From Gemmatimonadota bacterium (GTDB lineage: Bacteria; Gemmatimonadota; Gemmatimonadetes; Gemmatimonadales; GWC2-71-9), in assembly GCA_003222115.1 (NCBI GenBank), contig QHUL01000049.1:1-64000 (forward strand): a stretch of 64,000 bases of DNA, in the 5' to 3' direction. The notes beneath the pieces are model-generated. The model ran no database searches. It was not told the DNA's origin and saw nothing but the letters and a program-made list of their open reading frames with translations. Each line of letters opens with the position of its first letter. The stretch's first letter is position 1. This document shows, piece by piece, positions 38,346 to 51,271 of this stretch. Made by a program: the position numbers and the translations under genes.

Positions 38346-40086
38346 CGTTTCTCCATCCGCTGGCGCTGCTGGGGCTCGCCGCGGCGGCGATCCCCGCGCT
38401 GCTGCATCTGCTCGAGCGCCGCACACCACCCGAGGCCGAGTTCCCGCCGCTGCGCTACTTGCGGGACGCGGAGCGTCAGAGTGCGCGCCGCCTGCGGCTG
38501 CGCCACCTGCTGCTGCTCATCCTCCGGACGGCGCTCGTGGCGGTGATTGTGCTTGCGGCCGCGCGGCCGATCTTACCCACGGGGGTGGGCGGGGGGAGCG
38601 GGGGGAGCGGGGGGAGCGGGAGGGGCTCGACCGCGGTGCACGCGCCGACGGCGCTCGCTGTCGTGCTCGACAACTCGTTGTCGGCGAGCGCGGTGGTCGA
38701 CGGGCGGCCGGTGCTGGACCGGCTCAAGGCGCTGGCGCGTGCGTCGCTCGCCCAGGCCGCGCCGGGCGATCGCCTTTGGCTCGTGCTCGCGGACGGCGTG
38801 GCGCGCGCGGGCTCGCGCGAGGCGCTGCTCGCGAGCGTGGACGGCGCCACGGCCACGCCGCAGCGCCTGGACCTCGTGCCCGCGGTCGGAGGCGCGGCGC
38901 GCCTCGTCGCCGCCGAGCCTCTGCCCGCCCGTGAGGTGCACGTGCTGAGCGACCTGCAGCGTACGGCACTCGGCGCGGGGAGCGTTGACGTGCCGGGCGT
39001 CGCAGAGCTGGTGCTCGCGCCGCCCGCGCGTGTGCCGGCCAACCGCGGCGTCGCCGCAGCACGCGCCGGCGACGGCGGACTGACGATCGCGGTCTCGGGA
39101 ACGCCCGGGGCAAGCGCTGCGCCCCTCGTGGCGCGGGTGCAACCGCCGGGCAGCGCCCCGGCGCGCGCGCGGGAGGTGGGGCGCACGCTCGCGGCGCCGG
39201 GGCAATCGGTGACGCTGCCGCTCCCTCCGCTCGCGCCGGGATGGTGGATTGGCGAGGTGCTGCTCGACGCCGACGAACTGCGCGGCGACGACCGGCGGCT
39301 GTTCGTGGTTCGCGTGGCGGCGCCGGCGAGCGTCACGGCTGAGGCCGATGTCGGACCATTCCTGTCGGCGGCGCTGGCGGTGCTCCGCGTGGCGAGGCGC
39401 GTGGTGGTGGGAGGCGAAATCGCGATCGGCGAGCGGCTCGGCGCGGCCCGCAGCATCGTGTTGCCGCCGGGGGACCCCGCGCTCCTGGGGCAGGTGAATC
39501 GCGCGCTCGCGGCCCGCGGCGTCCGCTGGCACTTCGGGCCTCCGGGTCCGCCCGGCACCCTCGCGAGCGCGGATCTCGCCATGGTCCGCGGCGTGCAGGT
39601 GAATCGGCGGTACCGACTCGAAGGGACCGAGGGCGATTCCGGCGTCGTGGCCAGCGTCAATGGCGAGCCGTGGCTGGTGCGGGACGGAGGCGTCGTCCTC
39701 CTCGGCAGTCGCCTCGACACGACCTGGACCGCCCTGCCGGGGGCGCCCGGCTTCGTTCCGTTCGTGGACGCGCTCGCGAACCGGATCGCGCGGGGGGAGG
39801 CGCCGGTGGCGGAGGCCGTGGGTGCGCCCCGCCTGCAGTTCTTCACGCGGGGCGCCGACACCGTCGGCGCGACCGTGTTCGGGCCCGACCCCCGCGAGTC
39901 CGACCTCACGCCCGCCACGCCCGACGAGGTGCGCCGCGCCTTTCCCGGTGCGCGACTGCTGGACGAGGCCGGGCTCGCCGCCGAACGCTTCGCCGCAACC
40001 CGGCGAGCGGACGTGAGCGGCTTGCTGCTCGGCTTCGCTCTCCTGCTCGCCGCCATCGAGCTCGCGGTCGCTTCCATGAGCCGCTG

Positions 40087-40087
<1 letters not shown>
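38342..40087 (+). CDS. BatA-like double-transmembrane protein
   Basis: Membrane protein of 581 residues. The N-terminus (LHPLALLGLAAAAIPALLHL) with ERRTPPEAEFPPLRYL is the BatA/aerotolerance-type two-helix domain, and the second helix is about 61-80. A Gly-Gly-Ser linker (GGGSGGSGGSG, encoded by a nine-base tandem repeat) follows, then a vWA-like periplasmic domain (LAVVLDNSLSA) and a long beta-rich region. A final helix (LLLGFALLLAAIELAVA) anchors the C-terminus. GTG 38342 overlaps the DUF58 stop and the stop overlaps the mfd start, so the three are coupled. Confidence 0.82.
38592..38618. repeat. 9-base tandem repeat encoding a GGS linker
   Basis: Three copies of GGGGGAGCG, read as Gly-Gly-Ser repeats immediately after the second transmembrane helix of the BatA-like protein. 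Confidence 0.85.
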
Positions 40088-43407
<3,320 letters not shown>

Positions 43408-43415
43408 GAGCCGGG

Positions 43416-44870
43416 ATGGGTCGCTTGCGGTTGGCTGTGCTGGTCCTCACGCTCGGCGGCTGCGAGCCGTTGCGCCAGGCGTTTTCGGCGCGCGCCAGCG
43501 TGGTCGCCGGGGCGGCCGGTCAGGACCTCACGGTCGAGCAGTTCGCCGACTGGGTGGGGCACAGCGCGAAGGTTCCGCTGCAGCCGAGCGCGCTGACCGG
43601 CCTCGCGAACGTGTACGTGGACCACATGCTGTTTGCCGCGGCGCTCGCGCGCGGGAGGGACCTGCACGACTCGCTGCTGGTGCTCGCCGCCGGTTGGCCC
43701 ACCGTGTCGCAGCTCAAGTGGGACCACTTCCACCAGCGGCTCCTCGCCGCGCGCACCAAGCTCAGTCCGTCCCAGGTGGACTCCGCGTACGCGGCGGGCG
43801 GCGTCCGGCTGTTCCAGCACATCCTGCTCCAGCTGCCGCCGAGCGCGGCCGCGCCGCAGGAGCGGGCCAAGCGCACCGAGCTTGAGGGGCTGCGTCGCGA
43901 CATCGTGGCGCGGGGCGGGGTGACCTTCGCGCAGCTCGCCAGGCGCTACTCGGAAGACCCCGGCTCAAAGGCGAGCGGAGGCTATCTCGCCGCCTCCCCG
44001 CCCGGCCAACTCGTACCGGCCTTCGAGACCCCCGCCTGGCAGCTCGAGCCCGGGGGCACGAGCGGGGTGGTGCGCTCCTCCTTCGGGCTCCATCTGATCC
44101 GACGCCCGCCCCTCGCCGAGGTACGGGACTCCTTCCGCGCGGGGCTCGAGAACACGATCACCGGGCACCTCGACTCGATCTACGTGGACCATCTCACGAC
44201 CGCGTGGCAGCTGCGGGTCGCCGACGGCGCTCCGGCGCTGGCGCGGCAGGCGGTGCAGGACCTGGTCGCCGCGCGCAAGGATTCCCGCACGCTCGTCTCC
44301 TATCGGGGCGGCGCCCTGCGCGTGCGCGATCTCGTGCGGTGGCTCTTCGCCCTCGACCCGAACGACGTGCGCGCCATTCCCGGCGCGTCGGATGATCAGC
44401 TGCGGCAGTTCCTGAAGGTGGTGACCCGGCAGGCGCTGCTGATCGAGCAGGCCGATTCCGCCGGGGTGCAGCTCACGGCGGACGACTGGCGGCAGATCCG
44501 GGCCGAACACGACTCGATCGTGGCGACGCTCGAGCGGGTCCTGGGCATCACGCCCCAGCTGCTCAAGGACTCGGCGGCGACGCCGGACGCCCGCATGCGG
44601 CTCGCGGCCGCGCGCGTCGACGCGTATCTCGGCCGCGCCTTCCAGGGCACGGCCCAGTTCTACGCCGTGCCTCCGTTCCTGGGCGAGATCCTGCGCGCCG
44701 AACTCCCCTGGTCGGTCGACCCGGGCGGGATCGGACGCGCCCTGGAGCGGGCCCAGGCGATCCGCGCGACCACTGATTCGACGCGGCGCCCGCCGCCGGG
44801 TCTACGTCCCGCGCCCGGTCCGCCGCCGATCCCCGCCGACACGGCCCGCAAGCCCGGAGGCGGCCCGTGA
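43416..44870 (+). CDS. Parvulin-type peptidyl-prolyl isomerase lipoprotein
   Basis: Lipoprotein of 484 residues with lipobox TLGGC at about 12-16. The parvulin/PpiC domain lies at about residues 125-230 (RLFQHILLQLPP, FAQLARRYSEDPGSKASGGYL, FGLHLIRRPP). The flanking N- and C-terminal regions are helical, as in PrsA/SurA chaperones. The Pro-rich end is low complexity. It is followed by a second parvulin gene with a GTGA overlap; together they are likely to assist folding of outer-membrane proteins in the periplasm. Nine bases separate it from mfd. Confidence 0.88.
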   Translation: MGRLRLAVLVLTLGGCEPLRQAFSARASVVAGAAGQDLTVEQFADWVGHSAKVPLQPSALTGLANVYVDHMLFAAALARGRDLHDSLLVLAAGWPTVSQLKWDHFHQRLLAARTKLSPSQVDSAYAAGGVRLFQHILLQLPPSAAAPQERAKRTELEGLRRDIVARGGVTFAQLARRYSEDPGSKASGGYLAASPPGQLVPAFETPAWQLEPGGTSGVVRSSFGLHLIRRPPLAEVRDSFRAGLENTITGHLDSIYVDHLTTAWQLRVADGAPALARQAVQDLVAARKDSRTLVSYRGGALRVRDLVRWLFALDPNDVRAIPGASDDQLRQFLKVVTRQALLIEQADSAGVQLTADDWRQIRAEHDSIVATLERVLGITPQLLKDSAATPDARMRLAAARVDAYLGRAFQGTAQFYAVPPFLGEILRAELPWSVDPGGIGRALERAQAIRATTDSTRRPPPGLRPAPGPPPIPADTARKPGGGP

Positions 44871-46189
44871 CGCTGCGGTCGGGACTCCGCTCCGTGGCGC
44901 TGCTCCTGCTCGGCACGGTGCCCGGCGTCATCCGCGCCCAGGGCGGAGCGTCCGGCCAGATCGTGGACCGCATCGTCGCCGTCGTGGGCACCACGCCCAT
45001 CACGGCCTCGCAAGTGGAGGAGCAGCTCGCCCTCATGCAGTCCGAAGGCCAACAGCTCCCGTCCGATTCGGCGGGGCGGGCGGCGCTGCGGCGGCAAATT
45101 CTCACTCAGATGGTGGAGGACGAGCTGCTCGTGCAGCAGGCGCAGCGGGACACGAACCTCAAGGTGACGGACCGGGAGGTCCAGGACCAGGTCGAGCAGA
45201 CGGTCCAGAACGTGCGCAAGCAGTTCACCTCCGGGGCGGAGTTCCAGTCGCAACTGCGGGCGGCGGGGTTCGGGTCCGAGGAGGAGTGGCGGCGTTGGCT
45301 CGCAGACAATCAGCGCCGCTCGATTCTGCGCGACCGGCTGCTGGACGAGCTGCGTCAGAAGGGCAAGTTGCGGCCCATCCCGCCGTCCGAGGCGCAGATG
45401 CGCACCTTCTGGGAGCAGAACCGCGGCCAGCAGTCGAAACGCCCGGCTTCGGTGTCGTTCCGCCAAATCGTCATCACGCCGAAGCCCGACTCGGCGGCGA
45501 AAGCTCGCGCGCGGCAGCTCGCGGAGTCGCTGGTCGTCGTGCTGCGGGGTGGCGCCGACTTCGCAGACGTGGCGCGGCGCTTCTCGAGCGACAGCGGTTC
45601 CCGCGAGGCCGGCGGCGAGCTGGGCTGGTTCCGCCGCGGCCGCATGGTGAAGGAGTTCGAAGACGTGGCGTTTCGGATGCGGCCCGGCGAGATCTCCGGC
45701 GTCGTGGAGACCGAGTTCGGCTACCACGTCATCCAGGTGGAGCGGGTGCAGCCGGCGGAGGTGGAGGCGCGGCATGTCCTGATCGCGCCCGTGATCTCGG
45801 CGGCCCAGCTCGCGCTGGCGCGGCGGCTCGCCGACTCGGTGCACGACGCGCTCGCCGGCGGGGCGTCGTTCGACTCGCTCGCCCGCCGCTATCACGATCC
45901 TAACGAGCCGAAGCTCGCCGACGCGCTGCCCGCCTCGCAGCTCCCCCCCGACTACCTCAAGGCGATCGGGAAGGAGTCCGTGCCGGGCCTCAAGCCGGTG
46001 ATCGCGGTCGCGGAGGGGACGGCGCGGGCGCGCTTCGTCGTGCTGGAGCTGATCAGGCGCCTGCCGGAGGGCGAGTTCGCCTTCGAGGACGTGAAGGATC
46101 GGATCCGCGACGCGCTGAGCCAGCGGCTCGCCGAGCAGCACTATCTCGACCTGTTGCGACGCACGACCTACGTGGACATCCGCCTCTAG
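44867..46189 (+). CDS. surA: SurA-like periplasmic chaperone/peptidyl-prolyl isomerase
   Basis: Secreted protein of 440 residues with a signal peptide ending VIRAQ. The N-terminal SurA helices begin IVDRIVAVVGTTPITASQVEEQ, the standard SurA opening. A parvulin domain (about 198-300) shows FRQIVITPKPD, FADVARRFSSDSGSREAGGELGW-type and FGYHVIQVERV strands, and a second more degenerate parvulin-like region (about 305-410) begins ARHVLIAPVISAAQ. It probably escorts barrel proteins such as the TonB receptor and porin. GTG 44867 overlaps the previous stop. Confidence 0.9.
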   Translation: MTLRSGLRSVALLLLGTVPGVIRAQGGASGQIVDRIVAVVGTTPITASQVEEQLALMQSEGQQLPSDSAGRAALRRQILTQMVEDELLVQQAQRDTNLKVTDREVQDQVEQTVQNVRKQFTSGAEFQSQLRAAGFGSEEEWRRWLADNQRRSILRDRLLDELRQKGKLRPIPPSEAQMRTFWEQNRGQQSKRPASVSFRQIVITPKPDSAAKARARQLAESLVVVLRGGADFADVARRFSSDSGSREAGGELGWFRRGRMVKEFEDVAFRMRPGEISGVVETEFGYHVIQVERVQPAEVEARHVLIAPVISAAQLALARRLADSVHDALAGGASFDSLARRYHDPNEPKLADALPASQLPPDYLKAIGKESVPGLKPVIAVAEGTARARFVVLELIRRLPEGEFAFEDVKDRIRDALSQRLAEQHYLDLLRRTTYVDIRL

Positions 46190-46193
46190 CGCC

Positions 46194-47096
46194 GTGGCTG
46201 CGCGACCGCGCCTCGCCGTCACCGTGGGCGACCCGCGGGGGATCGGGCCGGAGGTGGTGGCGAAGGCCCTTGCCCTGGGGGCGCTCCCCGCGGACATCGT
46301 CGTGCTCGGGAACGGGGAGCGGGGCGCGGAACCCTCCGCCGCACCGCCCCGTCCCGCTCCCCGCTCCCTCCTCCCGGAAGTGGCGGGCCGGATCGCCGGG
46401 GAGGCCGTCGAGGAGGCGGTCCGCCTGGCCCTCACGGGCGAGGTCGACGCCATCGTCACGGGGCCGGTTCACAAGCACGCCCTCCATCTCGCCGGCTACC
46501 GTTATCCGGGCCTCACCGAAATGCTCGGCCATCTGGCTGGAGACGTTGAAACCGCGATGATGCTCGCGACAGGGACGCTGCGGGTCGTGCTCGTGACGAC
46601 CCACCTCCCGCTACGGGACGTGCCCGCGCAGGTGACGGCCGAGCGGGTGGTGCGAGTGGGCCGCATCGCCGAGGCGGCGCTGCGCCGCTGGTGGGGCCTC
46701 GAGCGGCCGCGCCTCGCGGTGTGCGCGCTCAACCCGCACGCGGGGGAAGCGGGTCTGTTCGGCGACGAGGACGATCGCGTGTTGCGCCCGGCCGCGGCCC
46801 GGCTCGGCGCCGCGGGCCCCATCCCCGCCGACACCGTCTTCGTGCGCGCGATGAAGGGGGAGTTCGACGCCGTGCTCGCCCCCTACCACGACGTGGGAAT
46901 GGCAGCGGTGAAGGTGGCGGGCTTCGGTCAGGGCGTGAACGTGACCCTGGGGCTGCCGTTTCCGCGGACCGCGCCGGACCACGGAACGGCGCTCGACATC
47001 GCGGGGAAGGGGGTCGCCGATCCGTCGTCGATGCGGGCGGCGCTCGAGCTCGCGGTGCAGCTAGCGGCTCGCAACCGCCTCCCGGAGCCTGTCTAA
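46194..47096 (+). CDS. pdxA: 4-hydroxythreonine-4-phosphate dehydrogenase
   Basis: Catalyses a step of pyridoxal 5'-phosphate synthesis in the DXP-dependent pathway, 300 residues against about 330 usually. The N-terminal GDPRGIGPEVVAKAL is typical, and the zinc ligands correspond to TTHLPLRD, LNPHAGEAG and YHDVGM. The substrate-loop motif normally GHTE reads GLTE here. Between VVLGN and AGRIAGEAV about 30 family residues are missing and replaced by a low-complexity stretch encoded by a GC palindrome (46313-46363). The gene may still be functional because the catalytic ligands remain. The start is GTG; its end overlaps hisG, which is convergent, by 36 bases. Confidence 0.9.
   Translation: MAARPRLAVTVGDPRGIGPEVVAKALALGALPADIVVLGNGERGAEPSAAPPRPAPRSLLPEVAGRIAGEAVEEAVRLALTGEVDAIVTGPVHKHALHLAGYRYPGLTEMLGHLAGDVETAMMLATGTLRVVLVTTHLPLRDVPAQVTAERVVRVGRIAEAALRRWWGLERPRLAVCALNPHAGEAGLFGDEDDRVLRPAAARLGAAGPIPADTVFVRAMKGEFDAVLAPYHDVGMAAVKVAGFGQGVNVTLGLPFPRTAPDHGTALDIAGKGVADPSSMRAALELAVQLAARNRLPEPV
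46313..46363. repeat. GC-rich inverted repeat inside pdxA
   Basis: CGGGGAGCGGGGC (46313-46325) is complementary, with a short bulge, to GCCCCGTCCCGCTCCCCG (46346-46363). It is translated in frame at a point where PdxA is about 30 residues shorter than usual. Confidence 0.75.
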
Positions 47097-47696
47097 CAGT
47101 CGCTGGTGCAGCTCGAGCTGCAGCTTCTGACTCGCCCGATTCACCACCACCACTGCCCCCACGTCCAGAATCCTGGCCCGCTCGACGAGCCCGTTGTCCC
47201 GCAGCGTGCCGCCCGTGTCCACGAGATCCACGATCCAGTGCGCGAGGCCGAGCAGCGGCGCCACCTCGACGCTGCCGCTCACCGTGATCACCTCAACGCC
47301 CAGGCCCGTCTCGGCGAAGAAGCCGCGCGTCAACCGGGGGTACTTCGTGGCGACGCGCGGGGTCACGCCGCCCGGAAGCGACGGATAGGGAACGTGGGCG
47401 GGGCTCGCGACGACCATGCGGCACGCGCCGAAGCCCAGCGCGAGCGGCTCCAGCACGTCCGCCTCGGTTTCCCGCAGCACGTCCGTGCCGGTGATGCCGA
47501 GGTCCGCGGCCCCCGATTCGACGTAGACCGGCACGTCGGCGGGCTTCACCAGCAGGAAGGATAGGGACCCGTCGCTCGAGGGAACGACGAGCTTGCGCGT
47601 CGTGGCGGCTCCCGCGGTCCCCGCGCCGATGCGCTCAAACAGGGTGAGAGCGGGCTCGAGCAGCCGCCCCTTGGCCAGCGCCACCTTCAAGCTCAC
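47061..47696 (-). CDS. hisG: ATP phosphoribosyltransferase, short form
   Basis: First enzyme of histidine synthesis (ATP plus PRPP), 211 residues: the short HisG form, which lacks the C-terminal ACT-like regulatory domain and needs HisZ. Motifs: VALAKGRLLEPALTLFERIG at the start, GAADLGITGTDVL, and ITVSGSVEVAPLLGLAHWIVDLVDTGGTLRDN, which includes the PRPP loop. The start overlaps the hisZ stop by four bases (ATGA type). Its end is convergent with pdxA. It will be inhibited by histidine only through HisZ. Confidence 0.95.
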   Translation of the reverse strand: MSLKVALAKGRLLEPALTLFERIGAGTAGAATTRKLVVPSSDGSLSFLLVKPADVPVYVESGAADLGITGTDVLRETEADVLEPLALGFGACRMVVASPAHVPYPSLPGGVTPRVATKYPRLTRGFFAETGLGVEVITVSGSVEVAPLLGLAHWIVDLVDTGGTLRDNGLVERARILDVGAVVVVNRASQKLQLELHQRLLDRLREAVASR

Positions 47697-48646
47697 GGCG
47701 TTGTCTCCGCGAGCCCATCGAGGTCGAGCGCGAGTCCGACGGCCGGGAGCGGCCGCCCGAAGCGGCCGATGAGATCGTCGTATCGCCCCCCGGCTCCCAC
47801 GGCGCTGCCCGCCCCGCTCACGAAGATCTCGAAGTGCATCCCCGTGTAGTAGTCGAGCCCCCGCACCTCGCCGAAGTCGTAGACCACGTGGCGGCGCTCC
47901 TCGTCCGCGAGGGCCGCGTCGATCGCCCGCAGGCGGTCGATGGCCACGCGGGCGTCGGGCGCGACGCGCGCTGCGCGGTCGAGCGCCTCGCGCCGGCCGA
48001 TGATGAACGGCAGCTCCGTGAGCGTCCCGGGCGCCGCAGTGGCAAGGCCGGCGGCGTCCTTGCGGTCGATGAGCCGCCGCACGCGGGTTCGCTCCTCGGG
48101 CGGCAGGGCGTCGAGCGAGGGCGCCAAGGCGCCGACATGCCCGAGGTTGACCTGGTATTCCTTAGGGGAGGCGCGTCGTACCAGCTCGAGCGCGAGGCGC
48201 AGCACCTCCACGTCGGCTGCAATTGCGGCGTCGCCCAACAGCTCGGCGCCGACCTGCAGGATTTCGCGCGGCCGGCCGCCGCCGTTCGCCCGCTCGGGGT
48301 CCTGGCGGAACACCGCGCCGCTGTAGCAGAGGCGGAGGGGTGTGGGACGCTCGGCGAGCTTCGTCGCCGCCAGGCGGGCCACGCTCGCCGTGAAGTCGTA
48401 GCGCAGCGCGAGCAGCTTGCCGTCGAGGTCGAAGAAGCGGATCAGGCGGTCGGCCACGTCGGCAGCGCCGGCTGCGCGCACGAACACCTCGGCGTACTCG
48501 AAGGTGGGCGGGATGATCTCCTCGTAGCCCGCCGCGCCGAGTCGCTCCAGCGCGGCACGCTGTAGCGTCCGCCGGCGGCGCACCGCTTCCCCCGCCAGGT
48601 CGAGTGCGCCGGGGGGGATCGGCGCGATCGTCGAGCGGAGCTTCAC
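47693..48646 (-). CDS. hisZ: ATP phosphoribosyltransferase regulatory subunit
   Basis: Histidyl-tRNA-synthetase-like regulatory subunit, 317 residues, without the anticodon domain. Class II motifs: motif 2-like LCYSGAVFRQDPERANGGG, and GLDYYTGMHFEIFVSGAG near the end, which is the histidine-binding HisA-type loop. With the short hisG immediately following this gives the hetero-octameric enzyme. GTG 48646 overlaps the stop of the CorC-like gene as GTGA. Confidence 0.9.
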   Translation of the reverse strand: MKLRSTIAPIPPGALDLAGEAVRRRRTLQRAALERLGAAGYEEIIPPTFEYAEVFVRAAGAADVADRLIRFFDLDGKLLALRYDFTASVARLAATKLAERPTPLRLCYSGAVFRQDPERANGGGRPREILQVGAELLGDAAIAADVEVLRLALELVRRASPKEYQVNLGHVGALAPSLDALPPEERTRVRRLIDRKDAAGLATAAPGTLTELPFIIGRREALDRAARVAPDARVAIDRLRAIDAALADEERRHVVYDFGEVRGLDYYTGMHFEIFVSGAGSAVGAGGRYDDLIGRFGRPLPAVGLALDLDGLAETTP

Positions 48647-49971
48647 GTCGCCGCCTGTGCGACCAGCCGGACGGCGCCCACCCGGCGCCCGTCCATCTCC
48701 ACGATCTCGAACACGGCGCCCGGCACGGCGACCTGATCCCCCACCCTGGGGAGCCGGCCCAGCGCGCCGAACAGGTAGCCGCCGATCGTGGTGTAGTCGC
48801 CCACGTCGAGCTCGAGCCCGAAGGCGTCGTTCACGTCCCGGAGCGGCGTCGAGCCGGCGAGCACCGATGCGGCATCGGGCGTCGCAGACTGCTTCACCGC
48901 GGCGGCCGGCCGGTCGTACTCGTCGTAGATCGGGCCGACGATCTCCTCCAGCAGGTCCTCCATCGTGACGAGGCCGGCGGTGCCGCCGAATTCGTCGAGC
49001 ACGATCGCGAGATGGATCTTCTGGCGCTTCATGTCGGCGAGCACGTCCTCGACCTCCCGGGTCCCCGGGACGAACACGGCGGGGCGGAGCACGGCCTGGA
49101 GGCGCCCGCCCTTCGCCGAGCGCACCCCGGCGAGGATGTCCTTCGCGTGCACCAGACCGACGATGTCGTCGAGCGATTCGCGGTACACCGGGTAGCGTGA
49201 GCGGCCCGCCACCGCCACCTGGTCGGCCGCCTCCTCGAGCGTCAGGTCGAGCGGCAGGGCCACCATGTCCGTGCGCGGGGTCATCACCTCGCGGGCCGTC
49301 TTCTCGCTGAATTCGAACACGCCCTCCAGCATCCGGGCGTCGCCGGCGTCGAGACCGCCGCGCCGCCGGCTCTGGGCCACGAGCATCCGGATCTCCTCCG
49401 GCGAATGGATGCGCTCGAGCTCCGCCGTCGTGCCCCGGATTCCGAGGAGGCGCACGACCCGGTTCGCGCTCCAGTTGAGCGCGTCGGTCAACGGCCGGGT
49501 GATCCACGAAAACAGGATCAGCGGCCGCGCGATCCAGCGACTCGTCTTCTCGGGATAGGTGATGGCCCAGGCCTTGGGCGCCTGCTCGCCGAACACGACG
49601 TGCAGGAACGAGATGATCGCCACGGCCACGATCGAGGCGATACCGCCGCGCGTCAGGAAGTCGAGTGCGGGCGGCAGTCCCGCGAACCATTCCCGGAACA
49701 GGTGGGCGACCGTGTCCTCCGCGACGTACCCGAGCAGAATCGAGGCGACCGTGATGCCCAGTTGGGCGGCCGAGAGCTGGCGATACAGGTCTTGCAGCGC
49801 CTGTTGCACGGTCTTAGCCTTCCGGTCGCCGCGCCGGATCATCTCCTCGATGCGCGTGCGCCGGGCCGCCACGAGCGCGAACTCCGCGGCCACGAAGAAC
49901 GCGTTGGCCGCGACGAGGACGAGCACCGCCGCGAGGCGCAGAGCGAGGGATCCCATGACTGGCTCAGGCAT
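48643..49971 (-). CDS. CNNM/CorC-HlyC family transmembrane CBS protein
   Basis: Membrane protein of 442 residues. A DUF21/CNNM membrane domain (about 1-190, with LVLVAANAFFVAAEFALVAA and GYVAEDTVAHLF) is followed by a CBS pair (about 215-335: VMTPRTDMVALPLD, GRSRYPVYRESLDDIVGLVH) and a CorC/HlyC C-terminal domain (about 350-435). These proteins relate to magnesium or cobalt efflux/homeostasis. It starts 19 bases from the divergent hisD. Its stop overlaps hisZ. Confidence 0.92.
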   Translation of the reverse strand: MPEPVMGSLALRLAAVLVLVAANAFFVAAEFALVAARRTRIEEMIRRGDRKAKTVQQALQDLYRQLSAAQLGITVASILLGYVAEDTVAHLFREWFAGLPPALDFLTRGGIASIVAVAIISFLHVVFGEQAPKAWAITYPEKTSRWIARPLILFSWITRPLTDALNWSANRVVRLLGIRGTTAELERIHSPEEIRMLVAQSRRRGGLDAGDARMLEGVFEFSEKTAREVMTPRTDMVALPLDLTLEEAADQVAVAGRSRYPVYRESLDDIVGLVHAKDILAGVRSAKGGRLQAVLRPAVFVPGTREVEDVLADMKRQKIHLAIVLDEFGGTAGLVTMEDLLEEIVGPIYDEYDRPAAAVKQSATPDAASVLAGSTPLRDVNDAFGLELDVGDYTTIGGYLFGALGRLPRVGDQVAVPGAVFEIVEMDGRRVGAVRLVAQAAT

Positions 49972-49990
49972 AAGGCCCGGAACCTAGCTC

Positions 49991-51271
49991 GTGCTGACCC
50001 GACTTCAAGCACCGCCCTACGACGTTCTCACGCCGCATCTTCCAAAGATCGGTGCGGCGGCGGATCCCGCGACCGCACAAGCCGTCGGTGCGATCGTCGC
50101 GGACGTGCGGGCGCGTGGCGACGGCGCGGTGCGGGAGCACGCGCGACGTCTCGACGGCGTGGATCTGGCGCCGGAGGAGTGGGAGCTCTCCGTCGCCAGG
50201 TGTCGGGAGGGGCTCGGTCGCGTGCCCCGCCCGGTCCAGGCGGCGCTCGAGCTCGCCGTGGCGCGCGTGCGTGCGTATCACGAGCGACAGGTCGAGGCGG
50301 GATTCACCGTCCGGACGCCGGGAGCAAAGCTGGTGATGCGCGTGGTACCGCTCGATAGCGTCGGGATCTACGTGCCGGGAGGCAAGGCCGCCTATCCATC
50401 CACCGTAATAATGAATGCAGTCCCCGCGGCGGTCGCCGGGGTGGGCGATATCATCATGGCGACGCCGCCGGGAGGAGCGTCGGACGTGGTGCTGACGGCC
50501 GCGCGGCTGGCGGGTGTGCATCGGATCTTCCGGGTGGGCGGGCCCCAGGCGATCGCCGCGCTGGCCTACGGCACGGCGACGATCCCCCGGGTGGACAAGA
50601 TCGTGGGGCCTGGGAATCGCTTCGTGACCGAGGCGAAGCGCCAGGTCGCGGGCGCGGTGGGGATCGATATGCTGGCGGGGCCGACCGAGGTGCTCGTCAT
50701 CGCCGACCGGACGGCCGCGGTGCGGCACGTGGCGGCCGATCTGATCGCACAGGCGGAGCACGACGAGGACGCCTGCGCCTGGTGCGTCACCACGAGCCGG
50801 GAGCTGGCAGATGGGCTCGACCCGGAGCTCGAGCGGCAGCTTGCTCGGGCGCCGCGGCGCGCCATCGCCGAGCGGGCGCTCGCTGCGCACGGCGTGCTCG
50901 TGCTGGTGCCCACGCTCGACGCCGCCTTGGAGGTGGCGAACCGCCGCGCGCCGGAGCACGTCGAGCTGCTGGTGGAGCGGCCGTGGCCGCTCGTGGATGC
51001 GATCCGCCACGCGGGTGCGATCTTCGTGGGGAGCTACACGCCCGAACCCGTCGGCGACTACGTCGCCGGGCCGTCGCACGTGTTGCCCACCGCGGGAACC
51101 GCCCGATATGTTTCGCCCCTGGGCGTCTATGATTTCGTGAAGCGCATCAGCGTGATCGCATACTCGCGGGAGCGGCTGCAGCAGGACGCGGCGCATATCA
51201 TCGCGCTGGCGGAGGCGGAGGGCCTGCCCGGGCACGCGGAGGCGGTGCGCCTGCGAGCCAGCGACCCATGA
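49991..51271 (+). CDS. hisD: Histidinol dehydrogenase
   Basis: Catalyses the last two steps of histidine synthesis using NAD, 426 residues. Motifs: VPLDSVGIYVPGGKAAYPST, IFRVGGPQAIAALAYGT, GPGNRFVTEAKRQV, DMLAGPTEVLVIAD and AQAEHDEDACAWCV, with the zinc-binding Gln and His, and the late YVAGPSHVLPTAG. GTG 49991 is used. Its stop overlaps the start of the CDF gene as ATGA. Confidence 0.96.
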   Translation: MLTRLQAPPYDVLTPHLPKIGAAADPATAQAVGAIVADVRARGDGAVREHARRLDGVDLAPEEWELSVARCREGLGRVPRPVQAALELAVARVRAYHERQVEAGFTVRTPGAKLVMRVVPLDSVGIYVPGGKAAYPSTVIMNAVPAAVAGVGDIIMATPPGGASDVVLTAARLAGVHRIFRVGGPQAIAALAYGTATIPRVDKIVGPGNRFVTEAKRQVAGAVGIDMLAGPTEVLVIADRTAAVRHVAADLIAQAEHDEDACAWCVTTSRELADGLDPELERQLARAPRRAIAERALAAHGVLVLVPTLDAALEVANRRAPEHVELLVERPWPLVDAIRHAGAIFVGSYTPEPVGDYVAGPSHVLPTAGTARYVSPLGVYDFVKRISVIAYSRERLQQDAAHIIALAEAEGLPGHAEAVRLRASDP

